Assembly (NCBI RefSeq): GCF_028583425.1
Contig: NC_072790.1
Coordinates: 62,892,052 to 62,956,051 of the forward strand
Length of the DNA stretch: 64,000 bases
Direction: 5' to 3'
From: Eublepharis macularius
Taxonomy: Eukaryota; Chordata; Lepidosauria; Squamata; Eublepharidae
In this document: positions 34,863 to 48,143 of the stretch, one piece after another
How positions within the stretch are numbered: the stretch's first letter is position 1
How the letters are laid out: each line of letters opens with the position of its first letter
Notes under the pieces: generated by a model
What the model was told of the DNA's origin: nothing
The model's database searches: none
Seen by the model: only the letters and a program-made list of their open reading frames with translations
Translations under genes and position numbers: made by a program

Positions 34863-37800
34863 AAATCATGAGAAATTTAAATTCATAACACTCAGCAGAT
34901 GCTGATCCTATGTGGATGCTTTTTTAGCACTCTTGGGATTCATTGAAAATATGCCATTAAAAACTAAAGGCAAAAAATACCTAAACAAAACAGTCGAAAA
35001 GGAGTTTTAAGGTGAAAGATGAAGTGGAACAACAAAGAAGTCAGGTGAGACAAGGGAAGCTAACAGGGAGGGACTGGAAACATCTGGACATCTCAGCCCC
35101 ACCAACAAAAACAAAAGCACATTGTACCTTGTGTTGTAACAGAACGCAGACAAGGTTTGTATGTGTTTGGAGCATTACGGCTCCTCATGGGGATAAAACC
35201 TGACATTAAAGCCAGATCAGGTCACAGAATGAGACCAATAACTAGACTTTTTATGGTGAGGGGAAACAAAGACGGAGAAGAGCATCACGTCAGCCTGGAA
35301 CAGCAGAAGTCTGGAAAACATGTCTAAACACTGGAGTCAATGGGCGTATAAGGGTATAGCTCTGCTTCCAATGGCAACTGTTAATTTATTAATTGAATCC
35401 AAATTTAATTTTAATCACCAGGTATTCATTTAGGGTGACCCTTGATGAATATTGCCTTCAAAACAAAGAAATTAATACTTGTCCAAGGTAGCATTCTCTG
35501 ACCAAAGACTACAACCGAATTTGTGACAGGGATAATGTTTTATTCAGCTATGTCGTAGATAACTGAGAGACCTCTGCAGCTGGAATGACAATAATGTACG
35601 TGAGAAAATGTCACTGAATGTCTTCTCTGAAGTAGCAGTTAAAGGGGCTCTGGGTTTCAGATAATGCAGAGAAAAGAGCGAAGATGGCATAGTAAGAAGT
35701 AAGTGTGTTGCTAGAGAATATCATCTAATTTGGGAAGCTATAGATAGAGAAACAATCTCTAGCATGCCACAGCATCAGCTATCATATAGAAAGTGTATAA
35801 CCAGACAAGGCATTCCTCCTGTCCTAGCAACTCATCCCCAAATAAGCAGGTAGGGAGAAGTGGTGTCTGTGTGGTGAAGGAAAGGTACTAGTCTGAAAGT
35901 TAGAGCAGGCATTGTCCTTACATTTATTTGGGGCCTACAAATGTCCTTATTTTTTCTGTAGTGATATGTGGTGGGGCTTGAGATTGGCTGGATGTTGTGC
36001 CCTTTGGACTGGATGTAATGCCCTCTGTAGTGAAGTACCCTTTTTTTTTTAGTGAAGTGAGAGGATCTGTTGTTTTAAGCTTGCTGAATATTGTTTCTTT
36101 ATTACCTTAGAATTACGCCGAGGAGGCGATGAAAGGGGCTTGATAGTGATATATAGCTGGTGAGTAAGTCTGCTTCCACATGTGGCCTTAATTCGGCTGA
36201 ACAATCATATTTGCAAAAAATTAAAGAATTACTGACAAGGTTCAGACAGAAACCAAATGACACAAATTGGGTAGGGAAATGATTGAAATCTGACTAATTT
36301 TCACATAATGTGTATGTAAGTTGTAATGGCTGATGTGGAACTAAAACTTTTTTTGTAGTTTGGATTCATTGAGGTTTAACCTGCAATTGAACAACAACTT
36401 CTTTACTGAACATGTCTAAAAACTGGAAACTGTAATTTATATAGGCTCATTTATAACTGTAAGGATGTATATTTCCATATTGTACCTTGAATTTTGCAAA
36501 GCATAAAGCATTTGTGTAGACAGAGATCTCAATCAGCTGCATATCTGTTGGTCACCTCTTATGCACAAGTGAAATGGCCACAGTTGTTCTCCATGCCAAG
36601 GGTGATGGTTTACAAGCTGTTCAGAGGTGTCCAAAAGAATTTGGATGTGGTCTTTCTGAAGGGAATTCCAAGAGATGAGGAACATGGCCTTTAGTTAAGA
36701 TGCCCTTTCTTGAATCGAAAACTATCCATGTTGAACTGTATAGATTCTATTTGTGGCTCTTCTGCAAAAAAAGCACATAACTATTCTTCATAGTCACCTA
36801 AACATTACCTGTTGCTGCTCAGAGACCATACAAACCAATACTTACTTCCTGTATGTTTTTAAATAAATAAATATTCTCAAAATTTCAGTGATTCAGGAAT
36901 CAGGAAGGATCCTATTTAAGAATCACTAAACAGTTTTTGCACTGTTCTGAGGTCTAAGGTTCCCTTCTCATCCTTCTGATCTATATTTGTATGTACTGCA
37001 GGGGAGAAAATGAGCTTTCTGTACAGGATTTAAAAAAAACAGTTTATTTTAAGAACTTTTAACATTTTTATAACTGCATGTTAGTATTAGTATTAGCATC
37101 CTTCTTTAATTGAGTTTTTTTCTATGATAATGCCATGCTTAATTATATCAGTCTTGATTTATAGGCATCTCTCTGTGCTTTATATGAGTAAGCATCCTTA
37201 GCTGGTAGAAACCATGCTTGTCTTAAAAAGGATGACATGAGGGAAAGACCGAGGGCTGGCCATTTCCTTTCCTTATCCCAAATTCTAAATGTGGCATGGC
37301 AAAAGTCGTTTTGGACTGTACAGGATTTTGATGGATTTTTTTTTGTATGACTGAAAGACTATTGGTGTCCTAGAGATCACTTCATTAATAGGGCCAAAGA
37401 GTTTTATTTCCCAGTAAGAAGCTTGATTTTTTTTGCCATTGGAGCCAATGTCATAGCGGAACTCTCTGTCTGTAGAGACTCGAACCTGGGAGAATTTACT
37501 ATCTTTCCACCAGGCCTGCAAGACAGAGATGTTCTTCCAGGCATTTGGTGGTTGAGGCAAGCATCTCCCTCCCCCAATCGACCTCCCACCAGAGAGGGAT
37601 TTGATCCCCCCCCCCGGTATGCTGAACATCAAGCAGCTTGTTGCTGCCTGCCCCCATGGGTCTTTGTACATACAGGGACTGAGCAATAAGAATGATGTGA
37701 TGTTTTTACTGAAATGTTTTAATTACTATGCTGCCTCTTTTATATTTCTACTGGTATTCGCTCTGAACCTGGTTTTCAGGGAGAGTGAAATACAAATGTA

Positions 37801-38190
37801 ATAAAAATATAAATAAATAAAAAAATAAAAACTAAATGAGAGATTCAGCTGCTCATCAGGTTCAGTTACCTATCCTTGTTTCAAAGATAATAGTAGGAAG
37901 AACTCTAATCAGAAGCTAATCTTCAACTGCTATTCACAAATACATCTAAGGGCCAAACTAGATTTTGCACAGGAGTTACTTATATCAGTTTTTCAACTTG
38001 TTTCTCAGTGAAAAATAGCATTGGAGTCTCCAGTGGGGAGTGGTGGAATGGCTACTTCCCCCTTTCACCTTCAGATGGGTTTATGCTCAAAATCACTCAA
38101 CCACCTAAATGATTTTTCTCTTTACATGAAAGACTGATAACTTTTAGTCTATGTAACTTTTAGCCTATGGTTAAATACAGGGATAAAAAC
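34863..38190. other. Intergenic stretch without recognised gene
   Basis: AT-rich. The segment at about 37430-37830 ends in GAGAGTGAAATACAAATGTA followed by an (AATA)n tail, which looks like a LINE 3' end. Otherwise I see nothing. Confidence 0.45.
37430..37830 (+). repeat. Possible LINE 3' end
   Basis: Ends CTCTGAACCTGGTTTTCAGG, then GAGAGTGAAATACAAATGTA and an AATAAATA tail, resembling L2/CR1-type 3' ends. The coding part is not visible. Confidence 0.4.
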
Positions 38191-39016
38191 TAGAGATGGG
38201 CACAAACAGCAATGGGGACTTTAAAAAGCCACGAACAGCTTAATCAGCTGTTCGCGAACAAGCTGTTCGTGAGGCCCCATTCTAAATGAACAGGTGGTCA
38301 TTGGAAGCCTTGTTCATTGCTGTTCGTCAAACCAGTCAATCTGGCACCTGCAATCAATTCCCTTGGCAACTTAGGCAGGGACTGCCTGAACTCTGTCTGA
38401 ACTCCTGCTGTTGCCCGGGAAACCCCAATCTAAGCCCAATTTAGCTTGATAGGCAGGTTTTCCTTTCAAATGCGGAGCTCCAAATTTGTTACAAAGAAGC
38501 AAAGAGCAGGGGGGAGGGGGCTCCCAGCTCTGGTTTTGCAAACAGTAAGGGAGAGACAGTTGCTGTTGGCATTTTGAGAGAGAGACAGGGAGAGTACATT
38601 GCAACTTGAATTTTCTTTGTGTGTGGTGGGATAGGAATCTACCTCTTCAAGTTCCAGGGCTGCTGCCAGGCTCTAAGCCAAGCTATTATTTATTACTGGT
38701 ACCTTTCCTTCTGCCTGCTCAGGTAAGGTTTCTGGGAGTGGTGTGGTAGGGATCCATGGCTGCTGCCAGGCTCTAGGGTCAAGCTATTATTTATTATTGG
38801 TACATTTCCTGCTGCCTGCTCAGGTAGGGTTTCTGGGAGTGGTGTGGTAGGGATCTTGATGGCTGGAGAAGGGCCTGCTGGCTTCTATGAACAACGAACA
38901 ACAAACATGTTTGTGAACAGGTCATTTTCATCAATGTTCGTTGTTCATTGTTCATGGATGGCAACGAACAATGAACACCATGTTCGTTTGTTTTTTTCTG
39001 TTCATGCCCATGTCTA
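38191..39016. mobile_element. 826-bp non-autonomous hAT element (TAGAGATGGGC ends)
   Basis: Ends TAGAGATGGGCACAAACAG and CTGTTCATGCCCATGTCTA, flanked by the perfect 8-bp duplication ATAAAAAC (38183-38190 and 39017-39024). It contains a roughly 97-bp segment twice in tandem (about 38660 and 38760, each with CTCAGGTAxGGTTTCTGGG). No transposase. Confidence 0.92.
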
Positions 39017-40650
39017 ATAAAAACTCGCAGCATCCAATAATGGATTTTGCCAACTGTTGCAGAGGTTGCCAAGACTGTTAATATCATTTAGCCTAAATGG
39101 ATTCCTCCCAAACTGTTCCTTCTTCTGTCTAGGTTGGGCTTCTAAAGACAATTTTTCAAAAAAATCTAGTTGAACCTGAAAAGCTAACAAAAATATGAAG
39201 ACAAAAGATGAATGTTTGTCTGGGTATGTAACAACACAAGGATGATTTCAATCTGGTTTTTCTTCTTTGTTTTAAAGGGGCTCTAATTAAAAGGTCTTTT
39301 ATGAGAGCAAGATCATACACTGGATAGCAAATGTATATGATTGCTATGCTTCTTGAGTCTAAAATTTCTTCCTAAGGGCAGATTGTATATGCTAATCGGT
39401 TTGGGATCTCTATGCTGTGGAAAAAACCCCACACATTTTATCCTTATTTCTTGCTAAGTATTGACTTTATTCAACCAATGTTAAGCCCTTTTAAGGCCTT
39501 TTTAAGGCCTTTTTGTTTCAATGGGAAACACTTAACTATGTTCTTAGCACTTGGGAGACCTGGATGTTTGCTTTCATGTCCCAAATTAGGTTATGAAGAC
39601 CAAGCCCTTCATTTGACAAGTATGAAATAATTCTGCTCTTTAGAGCAAGTGAAGTGGACAGTAGAATAGACAAGCAAATGAAAATACTAGTAGCCCAAGA
39701 CCTGATGTGCAGTGATTACAAAAGTATTATTGTCTCTTCCCATTGGTGCCCCTGCACCAGCCACAATCTTGACATTTCTTAGTAGTTCCTCTGCTTAAGG
39801 TTGTGTGCTTGGCATTGTCTAGAGCCCGTCCCTTTTCTATAATGGCTCCCACTTTGTGGAATGGGATCCCTGAAAACATTGAGATTTAAAGGAGAGGTAG
39901 TTTTCTTGGAAAGGAAAGTTAATGGGGATTTAGTTTATTTTCTATTTACAATTTTTGAAATTGTAAGCTGTCTTGAGGCACAAGGGAAAGACAGGGTATA
40001 AATGTTTTAAATAGATAACATTGTGCAATTGGAACTGATTGGTGGTTGTTGCAGGAGAACAGAAATAATAGAAGGAGGTAGAAGTTACTAGTACTGCAAG
40101 CAGAGCTCTCCCCATTGAATGGAAGCTTTCCACCACCCATTTCCTGCTATAGTGCCCTCCAACACCCCAAAATGCTGCTTCCTGGGGTCAGGAAACCCTC
40201 AGGAATAGCACTGGGCTCAGTGTTGGGGAAGCCTATGATGAGAGGGGATATTGGTAGAAAATCAAATCACCTTCTGCTAGTGGAAGTATGTTTGAGCCTT
40301 TTCAGGGACCATGTCCTTGGTGTCTAAACCTGTCCTTGGTAGATGAATTGTTGGTTTGAATAAAAGGATCTTCTTTTTACTGATACCAAATTCATGGTTC
40401 TATAGATGATCCATTGTTATCTGAATATTCTTCAACCAACTTCAGGGATGGTTAAACATGTAGGGCCTTCCCTACATTACTATTTTCTAAGAATAAGAAC
40501 ATAGTAGAAGTTCTAAGAACTTCTAAAGATGCCATCTAAGAAACAAAGTGAAGGTACCTACAATTTCCCTTTCTGATCACAGCATCTCATGCATCACAGA
40601 TCCTAATTATTTAAGTATAACTCTAAGTATTTAAAAGTCACTTAGAGAAG
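39017..40650. other. Intergenic stretch without recognised gene
   Basis: AT-rich, with a short tandem piece TTTTAAGGCC near 39488. Nothing else recognised. Confidence 0.45.
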
Positions 40651-40930
40651 GGAACTGTTTGTGTTGGTAGCAGATGATAGGACTTGAAACAATGGGTTTA
40701 AACTACAGGAGGGAAGGTGCCGGCTGGACATTAGGAGAAACTTCTTCGTGTTAAGAGTAATTGAACAGTGGGATCAGCTACCTGGGGATGTAGTGGGTTC
40801 CCCCTCACTGGCAGTCTTCAAGGAGCGGCTGGACAAATATTTGTTGGTGATGCTTTAGGCTGTTTCTGCATCGGGCAGGGGGTTGGACTAGACAGTCTAT
40901 AAGACCTCTTCCAACTCTATGATTCTGTTT
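40651..40930 (+). mobile_element. CR1 LINE 3' end
   Basis: Shows AAACTACAGGAGGGAAGGTG, CTGGACATTAGGAGAAACTT and CTTCCAACTCTATGATTCTG, the 3' end of CR1 elements of reptiles and birds, 5'-truncated as usual. No ORF is included. Confidence 0.88.
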
Positions 40931-41024
40931 ATTTTAGTATTAACCATACATGTAGGTCAGGGTTGGTGGCTTGTTCTCAAAGCATTTCCTTAATGAGTGG
41001 TGTAACTTAATGGGTAGTAGGAAA

Positions 41025-41650
41025 TAGAGATGAGCATGAACGGCAATACGAACAAAAAAAGCCACGAACAGCCCAATCTGCTGTTTGCGAACAAGCTGTT
41101 CGTGAGGCCCCATTCTAAACAAACAGGTGGTCATTGCAAGCCTCGTTCATTGCTGTTCGTCAAACCAGACAGTCTGGCACCTGCAATCAATTCCCTTGGC
41201 AACTTAGGCAGGGATTGTCTGAACTCTGTCTGAACTCCTGCTGTTGCCCTGGAAACCCCAATCTAAGCCCAATTTAGCTTGATAGGCAGGTCTTCCTTTC
41301 AAGTGTGGAGCTCCAAATTTGTTACAACAAGGGAGCAAAGACCAGGGGGGAGGAGGGCTCCCAGCTCTGACTTTGCAGACAGTGGAGAGACGGTTGCTGT
41401 TGGCAGTTTGATAGAGTGCATTGGAGCTTGAATTTTCTTTGTGTGTGGTGGGATAGGGATCTACCCCTTCAAGTTCCAGGGCTGCTGCCAGGCTCTGGGC
41501 CAAGCTATTATTTATTATTGGTACCTTTCCTGCTGCCTGCTCAGGTAAGGTTTCTGGGAGTGGTGCAGTAGGGATCTTGACTTGTGAGTCCCTGTTTGTG
41601 GATGGCAATGAACATCATGTTCATTTTTTTTCTGTTCATGCCCATCTCTA
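41025..41650. mobile_element. 626-bp non-autonomous hAT element (TAGAGATGGGC ends)
   Basis: Ends TAGAGATGAGCATGAACGG and TCTGTTCATGCCCATCTCTA; flanks GTAGGAAA and GTAGGGAA agree in 7 of 8 bases. Same interior as the 38191 copy, without its tandem duplication. Confidence 0.9.
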
Positions 41651-42087
41651 GTAGGGAATAGGGATATGAATGGGGGGGGGGATAATTTCATTTCTTGTGT
41701 TTCCTTTCATTTTAAAGACTCCCTCTATGTATTTTGTTTTAATTCAGTGTTATTTCATTTGTTTTTGCCATTCATTTGTTTTCATTTAATTCCCATCAGT
41801 ATTTTCCAGCCTGTAACACTGGTCTTTTACATTGGACTGCATTTAATGAATCTCAGAGCACAATTCTGGATACTAAGAAGGCATTTACAGGAGGCATTTT
41901 ATGTGCCAGATTTGCATCGTACAGCATAGATCTTGTCTCTAAGAAGTGATGGTGGCACATAAGGGATTTGGACTATCAAATGAATGAAAAACAAATGAAT
42001 GAGATTTTTTATTTCATTTCTCATTTGTTACAGTTTGCCCCATTCAGAATGTATTTTTAACACTTATAAAAGAATTGATACCCCTTA

Positions 42088-42212
42088 AGGTGAGAGTGTT
42101 AGACTTGGACTGGGAATCCCTGCTCATCTCAAGGTAAAATTGAGGAGGAGAGAACCACATATATATTCTTTGAGTTCCTTGGAGAAAGGGCAGGATGAAG
42201 ATTTTATAGATA
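42088..42212 (+). repeat. Shortened Sauria-type SINE
   Basis: GTGAGAGTGTTAGACTTGGA (tRNA-like head) is joined to GAGGAGGAGAGAACCACAT and CCTTGGAGAAAGGGCAGGAT (the 3' part) with the middle deleted. Confidence 0.6.
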
Positions 42213-43319
42213 GAAAATGTAATGGATTGTGGAGGGGTCCCCTGTTTTTAGGCTAAATTAAATCTACACATTCATATTTCAGTTCCCAATCCATACCACA
42301 AAAGTGTAGTCATTTAAGTTACAGCCATACATAACCCACCTATGATTATGTGCCTTTCCAAAATGTTCATGAGAATAGTGTACGTAATATTTTAAAATTA
42401 AGATGGCTGGGTTGTCTTTTCATAAGCAGTTATCCCAACCAGCTTGTTACTTGCTGTAGTTATAAGGACAATGTTCTTCATTGTGAAACACAACCTTACA
42501 CAATGTACTATCTCCCTGAGGACAATGTCATAAACAGAACTTAGTGATGACATAAAACCATTTGTTTGACAAAGCCCATAATCTTCAGTTCTTTACCGGC
42601 CAGCCACAAACCCAGACCTATAGATTGAATTGAGTGTCATATTTATTATTTGTTCAATGGGGGCCACCATGTTTTCCTTAACTCTTACAAAGTAGTAACA
42701 ATGCTGCTTTTTGGCCAACAAATGATGGACAGAGCAGAACACAGCTATTACCAGGTGATATCCCCCACCCAACATTCCTTGGATAGTTATCCTATGCTTG
42801 GGATTGGGAAGAGTGTGGGGAGAAACCAGTCAGTAACTGTTATTCTTAAGCTTGGCCAATGAAACCAGGGCAAACAGGAATTGTCCTCCCATGAAATGGT
42901 TGAAAATGCCTGATCTGTGAATGCTGTCACAGCTGCTCATACTGTCTGATAAATCATTCACCTGATAAAGAGGATTCACCTCCTGAGAGTTTTAGTACTG
43001 GTCCTTGTCTTTGATGATTTGTTTTTGTCTTTGATGTTATAAAATATTTCTAATGAAAACTGGATATTTCATATTCATTCATGTAATACGATGCTAACAA
43101 AGTACACAAAGGATTTCATGCAAGCAACACAGTGAACTTTCGGTTTTTGTATGGAAAAACTGTTATGCTTTGATTTTTAAGAATAAGGATCTGGGATATC
43201 AAGAAGATAAGATATAGAAAAAAGATATTAATTAGACCACAAGCTGATTGATATTAAAGGAGGAAGAGTTGTAGGTGAAAAACTGTAATGGATGAATAAT
43301 ATGCTTATTATGCTTTTAA

Positions 43320-43960
43320 CTAGAGGTGGGGACAGACTGAGAAAAAAACATGGGCTGTTGGGCTGTGGGCTATCGCGTTTCATGGACCATGAACTTTTCA
43401 TGGACCCGCCCTGGTTCACTGACCAGTTCATCGATCCATGGTCCATCCCTTTCGGGGGCCTGTCAGCTGAAGCCAGCTTCACAGGGGAGCACTTGTTTCT
43501 GTGCTGCTTGCAAGCAACGGGTATAGAAATGGGCGCTTTAAACCCTGCACTTTGCTTCAGCTGGTAGGCAGGGGAGTCCTCACGGGTCAGCTGGAGCAAG
43601 CCAAGGGGGTTTAAAAGTTAGTGCCCCTTTCCCCATGGCTTTCAAGCCGTGGGGAAAGGGGCACTTTGCTACCCCCTCGCTTGCTCCAGCTAATCCGCAG
43701 GGAAGTCCCCCATGGGTCAGCTGGAGCAAGCCAAGGGGGTTTAAATGTTAAAGCGCCCCATTCTGCACGGCGCTTTGGAACTTTGTACGGCATGCTTCAG
43801 CTGGTCAGCTGGGGAGAAAGCGCCCCCACCCATCAGCTGAATCCAGCCCCGCGGGGGAGCGCCCATTTCTGTGCCACTTGCAAGCGAGTGTCAGGAAAAT
43901 GGGTGCTTTAAACCTCACGCCTTGCTTCAGCTGGCAAGCAGGAAAGTCCCTGACTTATTT
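43320..43960. repeat. GC-richer hAT-like element, right end missing
   Basis: Starts with CTAGAGGTGGGGACAGACTG, similar to the TAGAGATGGGC ends, and the interior repeats CAGCTGGAGCAAGCCAAGGG followed by GGTTTAAA twice (about 43590 and 43720). No matching right terminus or duplication found. Confidence 0.5.
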
Positions 43961-44310
43961 TGTCCCCTGAGAGATATGATATACTGACAGAATGACTGGT
44001 GCACCCAGATTACTTTATAGCATAGCAGGGAATTGAATCTGGGGTTCCTACAGGAGCAGATTGGCCATTATGGCCACCAGAACTTCTCCTGGTGGGCTAA
44101 TGGTCTGCCCTGCCACTGGAGCCCAAGCCAGGCCAGTGGTGAGGAGAGTGGTGCCCAGCCTGCCTGCACCAAGTGCAGCACAGGGCTGGCTGGGCAGGCC
44201 GTCTGGTTCTTTCTCCCTCCCTCCTTCCTGGGTGGAGAGGGCAGAACCAGAGGGCAGCATGGAGGTAGGGCCCCCTTTTTCCTCCCATTCCTCCCTTGAT
44301 CTTCTGGATC

Positions 44311-44512
44311 TAGGGTTACCAATTCCAGGTTGGTAAACTTCTGGATATTCAGGGATGGAGCTTGGAATTTGGGGAGGAGAGGAACCTCAATGAGAGATGT
44401 TGCCATAAAGCCCACTTTCCAAAGCAACCGTTTTCTCTAGGAAACTTGATCTCTGTAGTCTGGAGATCAATTGTAATTATGGGAAATCTCCAGGCCTCAC
44501 CTGGAGGTTATA
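44311..44512. mobile_element. Truncated hAT MITE (TAGGGTTGCCAG family)
   Basis: Left end TAGGGTTACCAATTCCAGGT and the internal CTGGAGATCAATTGTAATTA block are present; the right terminus is lost after CACCTGGAGGTTA. Confidence 0.7.
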
Positions 44513-45901
44513 AGAAAGCGCTATTATGATACTGCTGACCAATATAACTGGCACTAGGAAAAATGAGCAGACCAAAATTAGGACACTTTATATATTCAAC
44601 TCATGAATCTTATGCAAATTACACAATATACAAAATGTACATGAATATTTCTCATACACAAATAAACTTTCTAATGATTATCAAGTGTTTTCATTTAAAG
44701 TCCCAACTGAGGCCAAGCCTCAACCGTAATAGCCACAAGTCTTTTACTGTCTTTGTTGCGGTAATTTCGTCGTCTCTTCAATGTCAAGGTAAGTGGCAAC
44801 GGACGAGGAATCCCTCACACCCAGAGAAGTAGTCTCTTAAGGAGGAGCGGTGAGCAACAAACGTGGGAGGAAAGCAAACAAAATGCTATTTATGCCCGAC
44901 AAGCTTCCAGGTAATTTTGCTTGTTTTATATGTCACTTCATCAGAGGTCATTTGTCTTCCCACCACGCCAAGCTTTTCCTCCAGTTCTCCAAAAGAATTT
45001 TTTACGTGCTAGATTCAGCGCACGTAAAAAGATTCCTTCCTGTGCGCTGAAGGAAGAAATCTGTCACTGGCCTTGCCTATGGGACAGGAAGTCTGCTTTC
45101 TGTTGCATCCAGTCCCTCCTCCGCTCATCTCTCTCTGGTTTTGCTTGTACAATACACTGAAGGAACGAGCAGGTATATTGCCTTGTTTGACCTCTGCTAT
45201 TTCATTAACTCCTTCTTTTGGATAAGGCTTGCCGTCAGACTTCCAGCTTTCAAGAGTGTTTAGTATCCTCGGAGAAGTGTTCTATGTGTTGGCCACCTTA
45301 GTTAGTATCCACTGACAATCCCGTACTTTCTGAATTCGATCCAAACAATGAAGCTGCCAATGGTCAATTGTTCTCTGTGCAAAAAGGGCCATTTTTGGTT
45401 TATTTTACAGCTTGCTGTATTTGGATTTCACTGTATGCCTTCCAAATATGGCATTCATCAACTGTCCACATTCACTCTGCAAACCATCTGTGGTTACCTT
45501 CATCTTTGCCATCTCTTGTTCATCTACTGTAAGCAGACAAGCCCATCTTTCATGCCCCACTTTTTAAACATTTGAGTCTTTCATTGCCGATTTCTTTTCC
45601 TGTTTGTGTTATACCATTTTGTGGATGAAGGTCACAACAGAAGTAGGTATGTAATTTTATTTAATATATTAATGTGGAATTGAAATATGGTTTGTTTATT
45701 TATAGTTAGCTATCTATATTTTTACATGAACTCTTGCTTATGTAAAAATAACTGATACAAAAGACAATAGAATCTGAGAGTAATTATGATTTATACCCCC
45801 CCTTGCTCCCAGATTGTGGGAAATCAGAGGTATACAACATCTGAACATGGAGTTTTAGTTAGTGTGTCTGATAGCCATTGCTAAACTAATTTAATACTGT
45901 A

Positions 45902-46114
45902 GCATAGTGGTTAAGTGGTTAGGATGTGAATCAGCGCTCTGCTGGTTTGATTCCCTTTACTGCCATGAGTTCAGCAGGTGGCATTGGGTAAACTACGCCT
46001 CTCATCCCCAGCTCCCAAGCTGTATTGTGGGGATACTAACAACACTGACTTTGTTCACCGGTCTGAGTGGGGCAGTAATCTATCTAGAAGAATGGTATAT
46101 AGGCAGTTGTGATG
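45902..46114 (+). mobile_element. tRNA-derived SINE
   Basis: The head has ATAGTGGTTAAGTGGTTAG and CTGGTTTGATTCCCTTT (B box); the tail has GAGTGGGGCAGTAATCTATC and AGAAGAATGGTATATAGGC. Its - strand relative is at 62325-62550. Confidence 0.7.
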
Positions 46115-46559
46115 ATTATTTTTTTTAAAAAAATACTATGTATCATAGTGGCTATCACAAGATCTTGTAACATTTGTCATACTCCTTAATGGGGAGTCAG
46201 AAGTTCCTTATGGGCACTGAGGCGTCAAGAAATACTGGGCCAAGGCACATGTTGAAATTTTGAATGTAAAGATTGACTCAATGGAATGTCAAAATTGTTG
46301 GAGACTCACCACTAGAAAGCTGAAATCTGTATACGTGTAGTCCAAGACATTCTGATTACTATAAATTAATTATGACATTTGTATGCGCTTATCGAAAAAT
46401 TGGACACTAGGCAGTTAGTGTTCTACATAACTTATGTAGAGCTGAAGTTTGGCATAATATCATACATAATACACTGCTGAGAACTAAGCCAATACTTTTA
46501 GTGAAGCAGTAAAAGGACAAGACATGCTATCTATGGCACTTTAGAGCTAAAGAAGACTG

Positions 46560-46888
46560 TATTGTCGAAGGCTTTCACGGCCGGAGAACGATGGTTGTTG
46601 TAGGTTTTCCGGGCTGTATTGCCGTGGTCTTGGCATTGTAGTTCCTGACGTTTCGCCAGCAGCTGTGGCTGGCATCTTCAGAGGTGTAGCACCAAAAGAC
46701 AGAGATCTCTCAGTGTCACAGTGTGGAAAAGATCATTTGACCTACATCTTTTCCACACTGTGACACTGAGAGATCTCTGTCTTTTGGTGCCACACCTCTG
46801 AAGATGCCAGCCACAGCTGCTGGCGAAACATCAGGAACTACAATGCCAAGACCACGGCAATACAGCCCGAAAAACCTACAACAACCAT
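46560..46888. mobile_element. Foldback element with 143-bp arms
   Basis: Arms 46591-46733 and 46746-46888 are inverted copies with about three mismatches, separated by 12 bases. A 31-base single-sided start (TATTGTCGAAGGCTTTCACG...) precedes the left arm. The whole is flanked by the 13-bp direct repeat CTAAAGAAGACTG (46547-46559 and 46889-46901). The arm sequence is familiar from many squamate genomes, usually as one copy. Element class not known to me; a 13-bp duplication suggests target-primed insertion. Confidence 0.85.
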
Positions 46889-46901
46889 CTAAAGAAGACT
46901 G

Positions 46902-48143
46902 CTCTCTACTGTAAGGAACCTTGTGCTAAAAAATCCAATGTGAGAGAGACAACAAAGAGAGGGAAGAGGGGAGGAGGTTGGAATAAACATGGAAAAAATG
47001 TGCATTCATTCCCATGACATTTGCTTGTCTTCATAATGGAACAATGTGTGTGCCAAAGAAAAGATGGGTTTTGAGGAAAAATGTAAAGGAGGGATCATCG
47101 TAAAGGGGTCCTGGGAGGCAGTAAGGGACTCTCAGAGAGCAAGAGACTTTCAGATGGTTGAGTGAAACTGGCGATCATAGGCAGGGATGCATTAGGTATG
47201 AGAAGAAGGAGGTAAAGTGATATAAAGTCACAGAGGTTCTTATGCAGTGGCTGTATGATGGCTTTTCCACATCATAGTCTGGGGGACTGGAGGGGCAGTA
47301 TATTACTAAGTATTAGTCTCTTTAGTTCAATACTCCATCTCTGGCAGTGGCTTGTTCTGGAACCTTCTGTGGTATTCAAAAAAGACAAACTAGTCTGTTG
47401 GGAAAATGTCTTTGAAACTTCCATGGTAGGGAATTTACTTATGACTGGGAGCACCAGACTTTTAAAAGCCATTTTATTGCATTTTTCTAAAAATTCAGCC
47501 TTGCAGAGTTACAGAAGTATTCAGATTCTTTCTCTCTGTGTATAGGTAATAATAGTTATGTGTTTCACAAAACATAGTAAAATTCACAAAATGTGGGGTT
47601 ATCTGGTGCTATAGTAGCGCTTGACAGACAAACTCCATCTTCCTCTTTTTGCCTGTAGCTAGAAAGACAACAATCAAGCCCAGAACCACCCGCGTGCAGT
47701 TATAAACACAACTACGGGCTCATATATTTCACAAATTGCAATACACATTTTGAAACACCCCATAAATCCAGCATATCCACCGCCCTCCAATATCACTTAA
47801 ATACCACCCTTCCTGCTGTCGGCATTGTTTTCCCAGTCAGAAAGTGCTTGAAAAATGAGGCAAAGTCAGAGGGGCTCTAAAGAGGTGAAGACATGAAAAC
47901 AAAAGACAAATTATACTGGCTGGGGGCCTAATTGCAGAAGCCAAATAATAGTACAGTGCAAGGTGCCGTAAAGCGTTTTACTGCTATTTGATTTGTATTC
48001 TCTTCCTAGTCTTGTAACAATAATTTTTTATGAGACTCATGCATCAGTTTATCTGGATGGTTTTGAAAGCTAGCAGCCTAGAGAAGTCTTCAGGTTCTAT
48101 GTATGTTGACTGGAAACAATATTTCCAAAATCTCAGCCCAGTG
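46902..48143. other. Intergenic stretch without recognised gene
   Basis: AT-rich unique-looking sequence right of the foldback element. No coding, RNA or repeat feature recognised. Confidence 0.45.

Larger units (their letters stand above)
41651..46546. other. Intergenic stretch rich in repeat pieces
   Basis: Contains a SINE remnant (42088-42212), a truncated TAGAGGTGGG element (43320-43960), a truncated MITE (44311-44512), an unclassified stretch with an inverted repeat near 44999-45031 and a SINE (45902-46114). No host gene seen. Confidence 0.5.

Noticed and set aside
43228..44427. Cluster of open frames on both strands
   Set aside because: GC-richer repeat DNA without known motifs; frames overlap on both strands.
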